From Allium sativum (Eukaryota; Streptophyta; Magnoliopsida; Asparagales; Amaryllidaceae): a stretch of 64,000 bases of DNA. The position numbers and the translations under genes were made by a program. The notes beneath the pieces are model-generated. The model saw nothing but the letters and a program-made list of their open reading frames with translations. It was not told the origin of the DNA and did not search any database. This document shows, piece after piece, positions 1-12,339 of this stretch (position 1 is its first letter; the number at the start of each line of letters is the position of its first letter). The DNA lies in contig CM060912.1 in assembly GCA_030737875.1 (NCBI GenBank), forward strand, positions 202,877,231-202,941,230. Reading direction: 5' to 3'.

Positions 1-807
1 ATATATATATGTATATGTATATATATAAATATTAGTTATATTTAAGGTTGGTAGTTGGATATTCCTACACATTTTAGAGGATGAGACCCTATGTGCCCCC
101 ACATAATAACGGATGACATTTTATACTGCGATATCTAGCCTTGAAGTGGGATTGGTATTATTTATGTTGTCTAACATATGTGGATGCAGGAAAAACTAGT
201 TGGAGTGATCCACCTGGATTCCTCAAATTTATTATTGTTTGTTTACATGTTTATATATATGGGACGTGTTGAATAAATATGATAGATTGATGTATGTTTT
301 GGTTGCTTGAATAACACCGGCCCTAAATATTGGTATTTAAATACCATAAAAATATATTCGAATAAAAGGAAAAATACTTTGGGTTTTAAAAGAAAATCTA
401 TTTTCCTAAAATAGAAATTTAATTTCGAATAGGCTAGGAAATAATAACTTGTTTTCAATAATAAAATCAAGTAATTTAATTTATAAACGATGTTTATAAA
501 TGAAGTGAAATAACTATCATTGGATAATTTGGGAACGTAAATTCAAGAGTGAATTTAAAGGGAAATTGGAAATGGTTTCAAAAGGAAACGATGAAATTTA
601 TTATGATTTTTGGAATGTGTATAGAGTTGAAATAAATCCATAAGGATTTATAATTGGAATTCGACTATGATCGGGTGAACGATCAAATCCTTCCTCGTGT
701 AATAAGCTTCCAATGTTGTTGTGGATTCCTAGAGTTTTGAATATTCGAAGTGAATGGACTTCTATTAATGCAATACATGTCTTGATAAGATAATTCACCT
801 CTCAAAT
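1..807. other. Unassigned AT-rich sequence
   Basis: An AT dinucleotide run occupies the first ~28 bases. The rest is AT-rich, with only short open frames broken by many stops. No protein family, RNA gene or repeat end was recognised. A short stretch near 130-240 could be an old coding exon, but nothing supports a family. Confidence 0.4.
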
Positions 808-1516
808 CTATTCGATCATATTCATTATTTTATCATCATCATTAAAAGTTGTTTCCAATTGCCAAATGCAGCACTCACTTTCTGAATACCTTAAGTATCC
901 AAAAAATAGTGTCCACCACCATTTTTTAGAGGCGGGTTGGTATACTCGGTTTCTTTGAACAGAGCCATCTCCCTTTTGATTTATTTTGAAATTCAAACCT
1001 GTACGGGACTAAATTTCATTTCCTAAATCCAAATTCCTGAGTCCTAAAATGTCAAATACCAAGCTAGTACCACCTCGGGAGTTGCCCCAGTCTGAATCGA
1101 GTCGATACCGATCCGAGGTTTGGTATCATTACAGATCGCTTGAGATATATAGGAAATTTCCCTCGGTTCTAGACTTAGTGTATGATTGTTGCTAAGTCCA
1201 GTTCCAACTGTTATGTTCTGACCTCTTGGTCTTACATCTTGACCAATCTGGTTGAGGAAATTGGTCACTATTTCCTCTTATCTTTGCAGTAATCCATCTT
1301 AACATTCAGGTTAAGATTCTAAATCCTACATGACTCCATCCATCTCTTATTGAGTGATATAAAAAGAGGGGTCTCCTCCAAAGGAAGCCTCCTGACTTCC
1401 TTCCACTGTAGCTCCTTCAAATTAAGCGCTTGTCTTCTTCTTTTTAATGATTGTTTCCTTAACATAAGATATTTTCTTAGTTCAAGTAGTGTTCCACTAC
1501 TTGGAGTGCCAAAAAT
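808..1516 (-). pseudogene. Degenerate retroelement leader or gag-like remnant
   Basis: On the minus strand, immediately downstream of the LTR-like end at 1517, several short open frames (about 72, 74 and 62 codons) follow one another with stops between them. This layout suits the leader and gag start of an LTR retrotransposon, but no zinc knuckle, capsid motif or protease was recognised. The first bases after the LTR end (TTTTTGGCACTCC on the minus strand) could be a decayed primer binding site. The family is unknown, and the assignment rests mainly on position next to the LTR. Confidence 0.3.
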
Positions 1517-2140
1517 GTTAGAGTAGATTTTGTTCAATCAATCCTAATACCCCCAATTGATGTAATCGTAGAGTAATATCCAAATAATATCCAGAAAGTA
1601 TCAGATCACAATTATAAAGTAGTCATGGAATAACATGAAATGGTAAAGAAGAAAAGGTTTTGATAGTGGTTCAAACAACTCCAATCTACGACCACTTGGT
1701 ATAATCTATTATTTACACTACCAAATTACGACACAATTCCGGTTTGAGTACAACAATATGGAGAATAATAAGTTGAGGTTTGAAAATGGCAAAGTCCCTA
1801 CTAGTGAAGAATGAAGAAGATAATCCAAATTGAAGAGAGAATATCCTTCATTTTTCAGGATCCCTAGTTGTTTATTTATAGTTGAACATACAAGTTGGGT
1901 CAATTTAGAAGTGCATATGGAGGCCCACCTAAATGAGATGACCTAGCCTAAGTGGTGGAGCTTAGATCGCCCGACCTATGAGGGATCGATACAGATCCCT
2001 TGGGGTTGCACCCTACAGGGTGCGTTCCCTAAAGTGGGTCCAATAGAGCCTTTATTTGCTCTTTGTTTGCTTAACTTTATGTTTTTTCCTTTTAATCTTG
2101 AGTTACTGATGTAGCTTTGAGTGAGTTTCGAAATCTGACA
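1517..2140 (-). repeat. Probable LTR, minus strand
   Basis: Read on the minus strand this segment ends in CTCTAACA and contains a TATA box (TATAAATA, plus-strand 1873-1880). A pyrimidine-rich, AT-rich leader follows toward the end, as in a plant LTR promoter and R-U5 region. The plus-strand edge starts TGTTAGAG. The opposite end was not located, so the far coordinate is approximate and no target duplication was seen. Confidence 0.4.
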
Positions 2141-2152
2141 TTATGTGTCTCG

Positions 2153-2367
2153 GATTGGTATCGATCTCTGACTTATCCAAATTTATGGTTATGTCTTTGT
2201 GCTATGTATAGGCACCAATTCTATATTTATCCAAATTTTTAGTTTTGTCTCTATGCTCCAGATAGGTACTGATCCCAAACTTAGCCAAATACCCAATTTT
2301 GTTCTTGTTCTCCAGATTGGTACTGATCCCATATTTAGCCAAATTCTTAGTTCTGATTTGAGCGAAC
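2153..2367. repeat. ~54-bp tandem repeat, about four copies
   Basis: Four diverged copies lie head to tail. Each carries a variant of GGTACTGATCCCA, then TTAGCCAAAT, then TAGTTTTGTC and CTCCAGAT. Copies differ at roughly one base in five, so the array is old. Short open frames on both strands here arise from the repeat and are not genes. Confidence 0.75.
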
Positions 2368-2587
2368 CCAACTGTTTGTATCATCAAATAATTATCCACG
2401 CTCGGTTTTCAAGCTATTCAAGCATACAAATCCAAAGCATAACACTTCATACAAAGGAGTTTTAACATCCTATTTCACAAAAAGTTTTAATGGTGTACTT
2501 AATGGTGCATGATTGTTAAATGTTAAACCTTTGGTTGCTCGTATGTTCTTTTGATCAGTGAGTTTTGTCAAACAAGAGAGTTTGGCT

Positions 2588-3260
2588 GTAATAACCTGCA
2601 TTTTACTAAGCTCGAATTTCGACAAAAATCAAAATCCGAACAAATCTGCACACAGATCATATTGATCTAGTACCTGCAATATTGAGCATGAGAAAAATTA
2701 GGGTATTATAAAATGAGTTCACAACGGAAACAAGATAGAATAATAATTATAAGCTATGAGTACTACCTAAAAAAATGGATCGCTACGTCAATATTAAGCA
2801 TAAGAGAACAAGAAGGATGACCAAACATGTTCACTTGCAAAAACCTACTTCCCCTAACGCTATCTTGAGAGTTGTATTGAGGAAGAGGTCAAAATAGCAA
2901 GTCCAAGTGAATAGCAAATATAAAAAACCATCCACACTACACAAATTTATCCTATTTCATTTCACCAAAATTATTTGTCACACAAGGTTAGTGATTCTAA
3001 CCTAACCTTGCACTATTATTTACAATGACTTAACTATTATACCCCAGATAGCACTCTTCCCAAACCAAGTTACTAAGTCGTAAGATAGTACCTTTTAATA
3101 TATAAAGCCTCTAAACAACCCAATAACTAAGAGGAGGACCTCTTAACTACTTAATACCTTATCCAATTCTCAGAAGAGGCAAGTCCCATAACCACTTATT
3201 AATTACTCAAAATATAATATAAATAAAAGGCAGAGCCAACGGTCACTTAAGATCTCACTC

Positions 3261-3340
<80 letters not shown>

Positions 3341-5830
3341 ATGTATGTAAGTTGGATCCAATGATCACTTAAGACATTGACAGGCGGTTTCCTAAGATAT
3401 TATTATCGATTGAAGGTTACTATCTACTAAATTCTCTAACTACTAACTAAGGCTTCCGCCATTCAGATATCCCAATCATATAAAGAAAATAATGCATAAA
3501 GCAAGCGATATAAAGCAGTTACTCAGTAAGTACAAGATAGGTAGACGAAAACTCACTATTTAAGACCTTCCCCGTTGGAACCATGTGTTACTGTCTTACT
3601 GGCATTATTTGGTAATCTCCTAGCCACTTAATACTTCTTGAAGAATGGGCAGACCTTTAGTATCTTCATAGCGACCATTTAATACCTTATCCCCAAGCGG
3701 ACTCTAATTCATCCACTAAATACCTAAAGGAAATTGACCTTTCCAGAGAACCCCTAATTCACACCCAATTAGCCATTTAATTTTTTTTTTTGGAAAAAGG
3801 CTAGTCTAGTACATAATACCTATTAAGAATGGACACTATGAGTACTACCCGTACTCTTTAGGATAAATCGAAGGAAAGAAGTGATTCCAATCATTTTATA
3901 CCCTCAAAAGGAGGATCCAACTACATAACACCTTATTCTTGAAGTAGGCTCCTCAACACTCAATGACCCTTAGGTTTCTTCTTTCGATAGGGAGGCATAC
4001 CATACGACCACTTAGTACCTTAATGCTTGAAGAAAACCATTAGGAACATCACTCACGTTATTTCTAAAATTGTCATGGTTTTCTATGATCAATGATACCT
4101 TACATTAGTTGTACATACATTTAACTTCTAGAAAGTGCAGGGTTTTATCGAACAACTCAATTGATCTTGCATCATCGACCTACCAAGTCATATTCCTGTA
4201 TTTAGTTTGGATATTATTCCAGGATTTAAACTAAATAAGTAGATGATAAGATTGATTGTCCTAGGATAAGGCTAAAAGCTTTTAAGATGATTTATTGGAC
4301 TTAGTATAATTATGGTAATTCTACCTAAAAATTCCCATGTGGATAAACTATCATAATTTCCACATGTCATTAATAACCATAATGGTCATCTTTCCTAAAG
4401 CAATATACACTACAATATGCCATTAATATCAGTCACAATTATTTCCATCAACTCTTATTAATTGTAACTCATTAATTATCTCTAAGTTTATTATATTAAT
4501 TGCCGATAAATTTAAGTTATAACATTTAATTATCATCCAACTTAATTGTAACCTTATTGAATTCTGCAATTTGTTGTCAAATTTAATATCCATAAACCCC
4601 AAGGTTACAACTGTTAATTCTCCATTTATTACAGATAATACTAATTTGTACCCATAAATAATAGAGAACATTTCGAATTCAACCCTACCCTAAATGTCTA
4701 CCTAATAATAATAACTAGCATTACTTACATATGATTTGGACGAATAAAATACTAATATATAAATTAGCACAATAATCACGTTAGATTTTCTAAATCTAAC
4801 TAATTTGCATTTGAGTCCATACTATTAACTAGAACAATCTTTCTATGCTCTGATTTGCTAAAATTCACATCTCATTAGTACGTCTTCTGCTATAATTTCA
4901 ATGAATTTTTTCAAATTTTAAAAAGAAATGAATATTAACATATTTAAAATTACAAGAAATGGGTAATCTTTTTTTTTGGAATAAATAGTATAACTACATG
5001 AAAAACACGTAAATTTATACATCTCATTGTTATACTTTCTGCATATTTCTTATAATTTCAAACATGGTCTTTTTGCGAAAAAAGAAAATTAGGCTGATGT
5101 ATAAAAATTATACTAATATCCTTAACAACCCTAAAAAAAAATAGATTCAACTAAAATAGCATTTTACATAGATCTTACTTTGTACTTATTTTCCTAGATT
5201 TTTAACCAAACTTCAAACAATAATTTAAGTATCTTTTTGGGGTGATTTTCTAGATATAGATGTACAAACTAATCAAAGCCTATGAAAGGATATCTAGTTA
5301 AGATTTAGATATTCTATAGAAAAATCTACGATTCTATATATTAGATATATAAATTTAAGTTATGACAACAAAATAGATTTGATATACAAACAAACAATAT
5401 ACATAAATTTCCCACTTACCTTGTAAGCTTTCCCAAATATCATATTTGAATTGCTTCTTTTAGGTTTCATTTCAAATCCTTCTAGATTCATATAATATGC
5501 AAAAGAAGGGAGATACATATCAAAAATTATAGATCTAAATAAAGAATTAGAATAGGGAAAGAAGAATAAGATTGGAAACCTAAGAAGTTTACCTTAGGCC
5601 CAAAACCCATATTTTCTTATAGATCTTAATTCATTCTCTCTAATTCTCATAAATAGAATTAAAATCTATTTTATTTTAGAAAGATTGGAAGAGATTGAAG
5701 AAATGAAAATGGCAGGGCTTTGCCGCTGCCTTAAGAAAATGTGAGAAAAACTTGAAAGTGATATGGATTGAGGATCTTAAGGCTAAATTAACAACAAAGG
5801 AGGTGAATATTGTTCTCTTAAATTTGTGAA
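2588..5830 (-). repeat. Probable decayed long LTR, minus strand
   Basis: The left edge reads TGTAATAACCTGC, the usual terminus of Tekay-type LTRs here. About 2.8 kb further, the minus strand carries a strong splice-donor-like site (AAG then GTAAGT, plus 5414-5419), as in the other long LTRs of the window. Between them are diverged repeats of a CCACTTAATACCTTAT-like motif (about 3130-4030) and AT-rich sequence without open frames. The right edge and target duplication were not found, so this may be truncated. No gene was seen. Confidence 0.35.
3265..3339. repeat. (AT)n/(GT)n microsatellite
   Basis: A run of alternating TA, interrupted once by a C, passes directly into a pure GT run of about 31 bases. 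Confidence 0.95.
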
Positions 5831-5984
5831 TCTTTTTAGAAATTTTTTTGATTATGTGTATGTGTATATGAATAGAATGATCACAAAATCAAACAAGTAA
5901 GTAAAATGCAATAAAGTAAAAAAGGGTTAAGGAAAGAACACACTAGGAAATTTATACTGGTTCCGAGTTAACCTATATTTATTA

Positions 5985-6843
5985 TGTGCTACTATTGACA
6001 CCCCAGTTTCCTCTCCTGGCCACCAAATCTAAAAGCACTCCGTTTAATAACATTCTACCCTTCCGGCCACTGCAATATTAAAAAACTTAAAATGGATAGG
6101 CCACCATCTTCAAAAAAAAAAAAAGCTTCCCCTTTCTCACCTATCACGTTGTTGATACTAATTTGAGTGCAACATATGCGCAATATTTTCTTAATTGTTG
6201 AACTGATTTTGTTTGTTGATCGTTGGCCTACAGTACGTGGTTTGACACAAAATTTTGGTTGCTTTCAACTATGAAGACCAATGTAGAACGACATTAAAAT
6301 GGAAATCCCCTATTCAGTTGCAAATAGTAAAAAATCACCTTCGTCATACTGTTGTTGACCGTTGATGAAACATCTTGCATATATGCAGAATTGATTTTCC
6401 ACAGTGCATAACCACCGTTTAGTAACTTCATTTTTGGTGAATAACCACCAAAGCCTTTTTTTGGGTCTCTTACAAACGAATTGGTGAAACATTCAAATAT
6501 AAAAGTTAATAGTTCTTTTCGGCAGTCTACAACCGCTATTTCAATTTATATTCAGTAGTTGGTAATCGAATAGCGGGTTTGCACTTCTAGGTGATTTGGT
6601 CAATCGTGCACCACCGTGAATGGGATTTTTTCGGTGCTTACCACCGAATGCTGATGAAATAGGTTGAGCAATTTGTATATTTCTGTTCGGTTGTGTGCAT
6701 CTGAAATTTTGAATTACTCCCGGTGATTGACGGTTAAGTAAATGAATAGATTGTGGTGGCCATAAGTGTGTAAAAGATAATAATGCCTATTAAATTATTT
6801 ATGGTGGCCAAGAGAGAAAACTGGTGTGTGAATAGCAGCATCC
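5985..6843. mobile_element. Non-autonomous Mutator-like MITE (~859 bp)
   Basis: The two ends form long terminal inverted repeats. The left end reads GTGCTACTATTGACACC and the right end, reverse complemented, reads GATGCTGCTATTCACACACC. Both continue with CAGTTT, a CTCT stretch, GGCCACC and a second GGCCAC about 50 bases further in, so similarity runs to roughly 90 bases. The flanks carry a near-perfect 9-bp duplication (TATTTATTA at 5976-5984, TATTTATTT at 6844-6852), the length made by Mutator-superfamily transposases. No transposase frame is present, so it would need a helper element. Confidence 0.75.
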
Positions 6844-6852
6844 TATTTATTT

Positions 6853-7599
6853 CCGCACTGCGTATGGTCTATATTAATACCAATAACTATAGCCTTTGAT
6901 TTCAAGGCCACAAGAAGACATCTTTAAGAATATTGACCTTTGAGCAGGCCAGTCTGATTTTGGGACACAGATTCTCATCGAACTTGATACATAGGAAAAC
7001 AAGTCACTTCAATTGCTTTAGCTGAGCACAATCAAATCCAACTAGATTCGGTGCTACCTAGTCACACCCGGATTTGATTTTTGAATTGTTTGTATGATGA
7101 ATGCATATTTGGATCTTTCAATCTTGATTAAAATTTCTCTTATAACTCTGATTTATACTATGATCTTGGTAGAAGTGGATATAATCTAATGTATAATCAA
7201 ATCGGAGAAGAAATAACTAGATTTGTTTGATAATTTGGCAGAGTATAGTTATAGAAGTTAAGATTTTCAAGAGAGGAGTAAGGAGAATGAAGAAATATGG
7301 AGAAGATGATTAATTTTCATTTCCAAAACAAAGGTATTTATAGTTGTGAAGAGTTATGGCAGTTAGAAGCAACCTAACTCAAAATGTCACTTCCTTTCAA
7401 ATTTGAATTTTGAAAATTTACTGTTACAAGTTAACATGTATAAAACCCTTATGTTGACATGTCCTAGTTAAAAATTAAAACAGCTTTGATTTGATTTATT
7501 TTCTTTTGAAAATATAAACATATATATAATGTTTTGAAACTTTATAAACATATTTTACCATAGTAAAAGTGGTAACATATAGATGAATCAATGTTTGAT
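6853..7599. other. Unassigned AT-rich sequence
   Basis: No open frame, repeat end or RNA gene was recognised. The segment lies between the MITE and the copia gag remnant and may be the decayed downstream part of the same copia element on the minus strand. Confidence 0.4.
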
Positions 7600-7907
7600 G
7601 TAGCCTTTTTGTTTATCCGGATATGGACATAATCGTTCCACATGTCTTGGCTTATCATAATTATAGTATTTGATTTCATTCTAACTATTATTCCCATTCC
7701 CTTAATTCATGTTGTCATTTCTTTTAGAGTTAACTTTCCATATCTCAAGAATTTACCAAAGTTTTTTGTCATCAGTGTTATCTCTTCATCATCATTATCT
7801 AAGTCTGATCCATCAATAATCGCATTGAATGTTATCAATTTCTTTTCTTGCTTTCTCTTCTACACTACATTTGAGCTTCAAAAGGCATTAAATTTCCAAT
7901 TAACTCT
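7600..7907 (-). pseudogene. Ty1/copia gag remnant, C-terminal part
   Basis: Minus-strand translation gives a decayed copia gag. It holds the end of the UBN2-type capsid region (frame reading ELIGNLMPFEAQM at the break), an acidic and lysine-rich linker, then a degenerate CCHC knuckle (NYDKPRHVERLCP, first two cysteines lost; plus about 7628-7666). Several stops and frameshifts break it. It is separated from its N-terminal part by the solo LTR at 7908-10686 and rejoins it if that LTR and one ACTCT copy are removed. Gag forms the virus-like particle in functional copies; this one is dead. Confidence 0.65.
7903..7907. repeat. Target-site duplication ACTCT (left)
   Basis: Five-base direct repeat flanking the solo LTR; the second copy is at 10687-10691. 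Confidence 0.85.
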
Positions 7908-8950
7908 TGTAACACCCCACCTCCGCTAGGGTCACTCACAAAGGGAATGCACTAGTTTTGGTGGAGTATTATCTAGGTAAACATACACAGAGATATCACA
8001 AGGCAGAACATAAGTAAAGCAGCGGTAGAAATTAAAAACCAAATTTTTATTACTTTAAAGAAAATAGTCAAAACCTCATATATCCAAGGTACAAATTATT
8101 CCATTACATCAAGTTCTAGATAAAGAAGCATAAACTCAAGATAACAAAAGTAAATTATTCCCCAAACATAGTAGAAGTGCAGCCATAGCATAGCTCAAGA
8201 CCAAACCGTACATGAGCTGACAGAAAGCAAGCTAAATCCAAGCTAAGATCTAGTGTTTCCTCCCTGAGAACCTAGGGGGGAAAATGAAAGAGAAAGAGGC
8301 AAAAGAAAAAGGGTCGGTCATAAAGACTGGTAAGTCCTAGTGACTTTCAGTATAAAAACTAGTAAAGGTAACAAGACATGAGTAAACGGAAAGTAAACAT
8401 AGGGATGATAATAAGACTGGCAAGATAACTAAGATATCAAGATAAATCTAGTCTAGCATCACATATTCAAGATTCGCTGCACCAACTGTACTAGTATTCT
8501 AACCCATGTCAAGTATTAATCATGAAATGATCCCTTGGCCCAATATCATGAAGTGACCCATTACGGGGTCCTACGGTACGATCTACTAACTGATCGGCTC
8601 CTTACAAGTTCTAACTCGTCAAGTGTCTGTGTCATACGGCCCAATCACGAAATGTAGTCACCTCTGCTAGGTCCATAATAGGGTGTATCAAGCCCTAGGG
8701 TGCCAACCATCAACACGAATCGAGCACGCACAGTGTAAACCTACTGGTGCCCAATGCCTGCTTTTTCAACTCCGGACTACGTGCACGACCATAGTCCGCC
8801 TGAACCTACAATGGCACACCTTCTCAGCCGTCATTCTGGTCGCTTACAATCAGCCCAGTAATCGTGCCCCACCCTGCCTAGTCCTAGGGTATCGTGATAC
8901 ATCTAAGTGGGTTACTGCTGAAAAGGACTGCGTAACTAGGGTTTCTAATG

Positions 8951-9110
8951 GGTTAAGTGTTGCCATTCAAATTCATGACTTAACCCTATCCAAATCATGT
9001 ATCAAGTTGGTTAAGTGTGTTCAAGCGGTTCATGACTTAACCCTATCAAATCATCGTGTCAAATTGGTTAAGTATATTCAAGTGGTTCATGACTTAACCC
9101 TATCATGTGG
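8951..9110. repeat. ~58-bp tandem repeat, three copies, inside solo LTR
   Basis: Three units start with GGTTAAGT at 8951, 9009 and 9066. Each contains TCATGACTTAACCCTATC. GGTTAAG and CTTAACC within each unit are mutually complementary, so each unit can fold on itself. Confidence 0.9.
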
Positions 9111-9159
9111 CATTAATTCATTAATGCACCCCAACCTCTCATATTAGACTAGTTGTTGT

Positions 9160-9335
9160 GGTTACTGGATTTACCGGGCGGTTCCAGGCAGATTTACACC
9201 ACAACATTGTCTAACCTCGGGTTTTTACGTGCGATATGACCAACTACCCACATTGGATCCTATTGTTTGCAGCCACTGGATTCGTCGGGCGGTTCCAGGC
9301 AGATTTACACTGCAAACTCAACCCAACCTCGAGTT
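9160..9335. repeat. Two direct copies of a ~45-bp block inside solo LTR
   Basis: The block containing ACTGGATT, GGGCGGTTCCAGGCAG and ATTTACAC occurs near 9163 and again near 9275, each followed by a similar AACCTCG tail. Confidence 0.85.
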
Positions 9336-10317
9336 GGCCATTTCCAAGTCTATCTATGTGTCATGTTCAAGTTTCGAGTCTAAATTCATGTCATGTTTCA
9401 TGTCAAATCGTGTCAAGTTCATTTCCATATCCAGGTTCAAGTTATAACAATGTTCACGTTTCAAGTTTATAGTAAATTCAGGTTTGCCTAAACTACCCAA
9501 ATCGTATTCCCGTTGCACGTGAATTCGAATCGATACAAACAAATCTAATTAGGGAATAACATAGAAAGAACGGGCATAATGTGGCAAAAGTGATTACGAG
9601 TCAAGCATGGTATGACTACAATAATACTGGCATATGGAATAGTGGTTTCAAATATCTAACCTAGCAAAGTAGGGTGATAGTCATAGTAACAGTTGACATA
9701 AGATAATAACCCCAAACTTGTGAATAACAACTAATTCAACATCACATGCATGTTAACATCATGGTCATGAGGGGTTTAGGTTTACAACATATTTAGGCCC
9801 CAAATCAATTTCATATAAACATTACCACAACTCAAGATTCTAGATGAATAGATCCAAGGTGAACAAATAGTAGATCCAAAATACTAGTTTCAAAATGAAC
9901 AATGATAGGTCCAGGATATACAATGATAGGTCCAAGAAGATTGTCATACTTATGTTCAATTTCAATTTACAACATGTTCATATTACGTTTACAGTTTAAA
10001 TCTAAAAGTAACTGGGGCTTACAGATTGTGGTTCGAGAATTAGAAAAAGAAAGTCGATGTTGAATCTTTATGTGCTTAGTCGAGTCCTAATCAGAAACCC
10101 CCAAATCAGCAAATCTCTCAACGTAGTTTCGTTGTAGAAGAAGTAGTCCCTTTCTCTAACTTTTCAACCAGAACTTGAGCAGCATAAGGTCAGAGAGAAT
10201 TTTGTGTAGAGAGACTAGTGTTAGGGGCTGTTTATATAGGGTCAGGCCAACGAACGTAGACAGAAACGAGGCCAGAAACATCAAAACGAACTCAGACTCA
10301 AAAATGGGTTCTGTCAC

Positions 10318-10412
10318 CAGGTCGACCCCTAGGTCGACACCCAGGTCGACTCTATGGTCGACCTGGTCCTGGGCAAGTCGACTCTGTGGTCGACCCCTAG
10401 GTCGACCAGGTC
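10318..10412. repeat. Clustered GGTCGACC palindromes
   Basis: About seven copies of the SalI-like palindrome GTCGAC, mostly as AGGTCGAC or GGTCGACC, lie within 95 bases, separated by CCTAGG or CTATGG-type spacers. The G+C-rich block contrasts with the AT-rich surroundings. It lies in the promoter-proximal part of the minus-strand solo LTR. Confidence 0.9.
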
Positions 10413-10686
10413 CTGGGCGGGAAATTTCCCGCCCAGTCTGTTCTGGGGTTTGAATTCAAAATTTGAATTCGAATTCTGAGCTGTTTTGAACTTGAAAATT
10501 TCTGAAAACTTAAAAGGGTCATAACTTGGTCATACGGACTCCGATTTTCGAAAACTCGGACTCGTTTCCAAGCATAATTTCGAGACGAACGCAATGGCGT
10601 AACCCGTTGCCCTTGATTCTTATTTCAAAATTTAATTTTGCCTTGATTTATAGTTATAACATGTTATCAAAATACGGGTTGTTACA

Positions 10687-10691
10687 ACTCT
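10687..10691. repeat. Target-site duplication ACTCT (right)
   Basis: Matches 7903-7907 on the other side of the solo LTR. Confidence 0.85.
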
Positions 10692-10930
10692 ACAATTTTC
10701 TGAGTGCTAATATCATTAGCCTCTTCAGTTGCTAAAGTTTTACGATCTTAATCAGGAGTGAGCGAATTTAAAAAAAATAACTTGGTCTTTTTTAGATTTT
10801 TGCCTAATGCAATGAGTGAATGAACTATATCTTGAAATCTACTACACATGTCACAAAATAATTCATTTGTATTCAATTTAAATAATTGAAACTGATTAGT
10901 TAACATGAAAATCTTAGTCTGTTTACCTTC
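10692..10930 (-). pseudogene. Ty1/copia gag remnant, N-terminal part
   Basis: The minus strand encodes a UBN2-type copia capsid segment. It contains MLTNQFQLFKLNTNELF, RFQDIVHSLIALGK and, after a gap of decay, EEANDISTQKIVELIGNL, in the order typical of copia gag. Frameshifts and stops are present. It is cut off at 10930 by the truncated 5' LTR of element A and at 10691 by the solo LTR. The remaining copia domains (protease, integrase, RT) were not found in the window. Confidence 0.7.
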
Positions 10931-12339
10931 ATGTGGCAGAAATTAAAATTCTCATCTTTAAATAATATTGAAGCCAGTGAAAATAGTCAATTTTCAAACG
11001 ACCTCTGTTTTCGACGAAACCACTTTGTTTGGAACCGGAATGTCAAATTATTGCTAGGTTTCAATTTTTAGAATTTTCCGAATTGATATGTGAGTGTGGC
11101 GAAGGAAAATGTGTTTTGTTCAATTCAGCCAAATTTAATCGAGTAGCCATTTTTCAAACGGTCTCAGAATTCGACGAGATCAATTTTGTTTGGACCGTAT
11201 CGTCATAACAAAGCCAAATATATATATATATATATATATATTTTTGGATTTCTCTTAGTCCTTCTGTGGCCTCTGTGAATTTAATTATGCGAACGAATTA
11301 ATTTAATAAAGGATTTAATTATTAAATTAAATAATTCAGGCCACAGACAGCAGTTTGGGCTGACGGGACCTAGCCCATTGGATCCGGAACTGGGGCTATT
11401 GGCTAGGGTCACCTTCTGCTGGACTGGAATTGGACCGGTTAAAAAGATATGGATTTAATTGTAAAAATTCATTTAAAACATTATAAAAATAGGAAATTGA
11501 AACCCTAGTTACTGTTCATTCTCGTTTCAGTCGCCGCTCCCTCTATCTCATGGACACCAACGCTCGTACCTTCCTCCTCTAAATCCTCCTCCATCTCCAC
11601 AAACCAGACCCCAAACCATACACCACTTCGAAGCTCTTCCTCTCATCCTTCAATCCATACGGCTATCACCCCGAACCATCGCCTGTGGAGCAAGAACCGA
11701 ACCCCTAAACCGAACGACTTTGCACCGCCGCCACCCCCTCCTACGTTGATCGCACCCACCGCCGATGGTACCCCCAGGCGCGCCTCACCTCCCCCTTCCC
11801 CATCACACAACCTGATCGACCGCTGGTGCCTCTGATTTGTTGAAAAGCATAAACCTAGGATCGAACCAATTACAGTATACGGCGGCCAAGAACAGAATTG
11901 AAGAAGAAAGGTTTATTATATAATTAATTAATTAATATAAATTCTTTTCTAACTTGATTCAACCATAACTAACTCGTTTGAATATCGGAATTCGGCGATT
12001 TTAGAGACGTTGTGTTCATGACACCAAATACTACGCTTCAGAACTGACTAGGACTGATTCTGGACCTTTTGAATTTTTGATATGGATTTGAACTGAGGTG
12101 AGATATTTGAATTTTAATAATTAAATTATTTAAAATGATTTAAATAATTGTTGTTAGTAAACCAGATCTGCGATGTTATGAAATTATTGAATGTTCATAT
12201 GCTGATGTGTGATGTTTTTTTTTATCTACTTGTTTATTATTCTATTATTTCAGATCTGTATGTTAATGATAGATCAGTTGTTGAATCACATATTTTGGTG
12301 AATCTCATATAGAAAACAAAGTGACACTTCTTATTTACA

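Larger units (their letters stand above)
7908..10686 (-). mobile_element. Solo LTR of a Ty3/gypsy family (2,779 bp)
   Basis: The segment starts TGTAACACCCC and ends GTTGTTACA, with matching ACTCT duplications outside, so it is a complete single LTR left by recombination between the two LTRs of an element. Minus-strand orientation is inferred because the reverse complement has the promoter-proximal region first and ends with CCGCTGC and GGGGTGTTACA, resembling the U5 end of the LTR of element A. It holds three internal repeats (8951-9110, 9160-9335, 10318-10412) and no gene. It interrupts a copia gag. Confidence 0.85.

Noticed and set aside
8683..9147. 154-codon open frame at 8683-9147
   Set aside because: Spans tandem repeats of the solo LTR, has no recognised domain and reads opposite to the LTR orientation.
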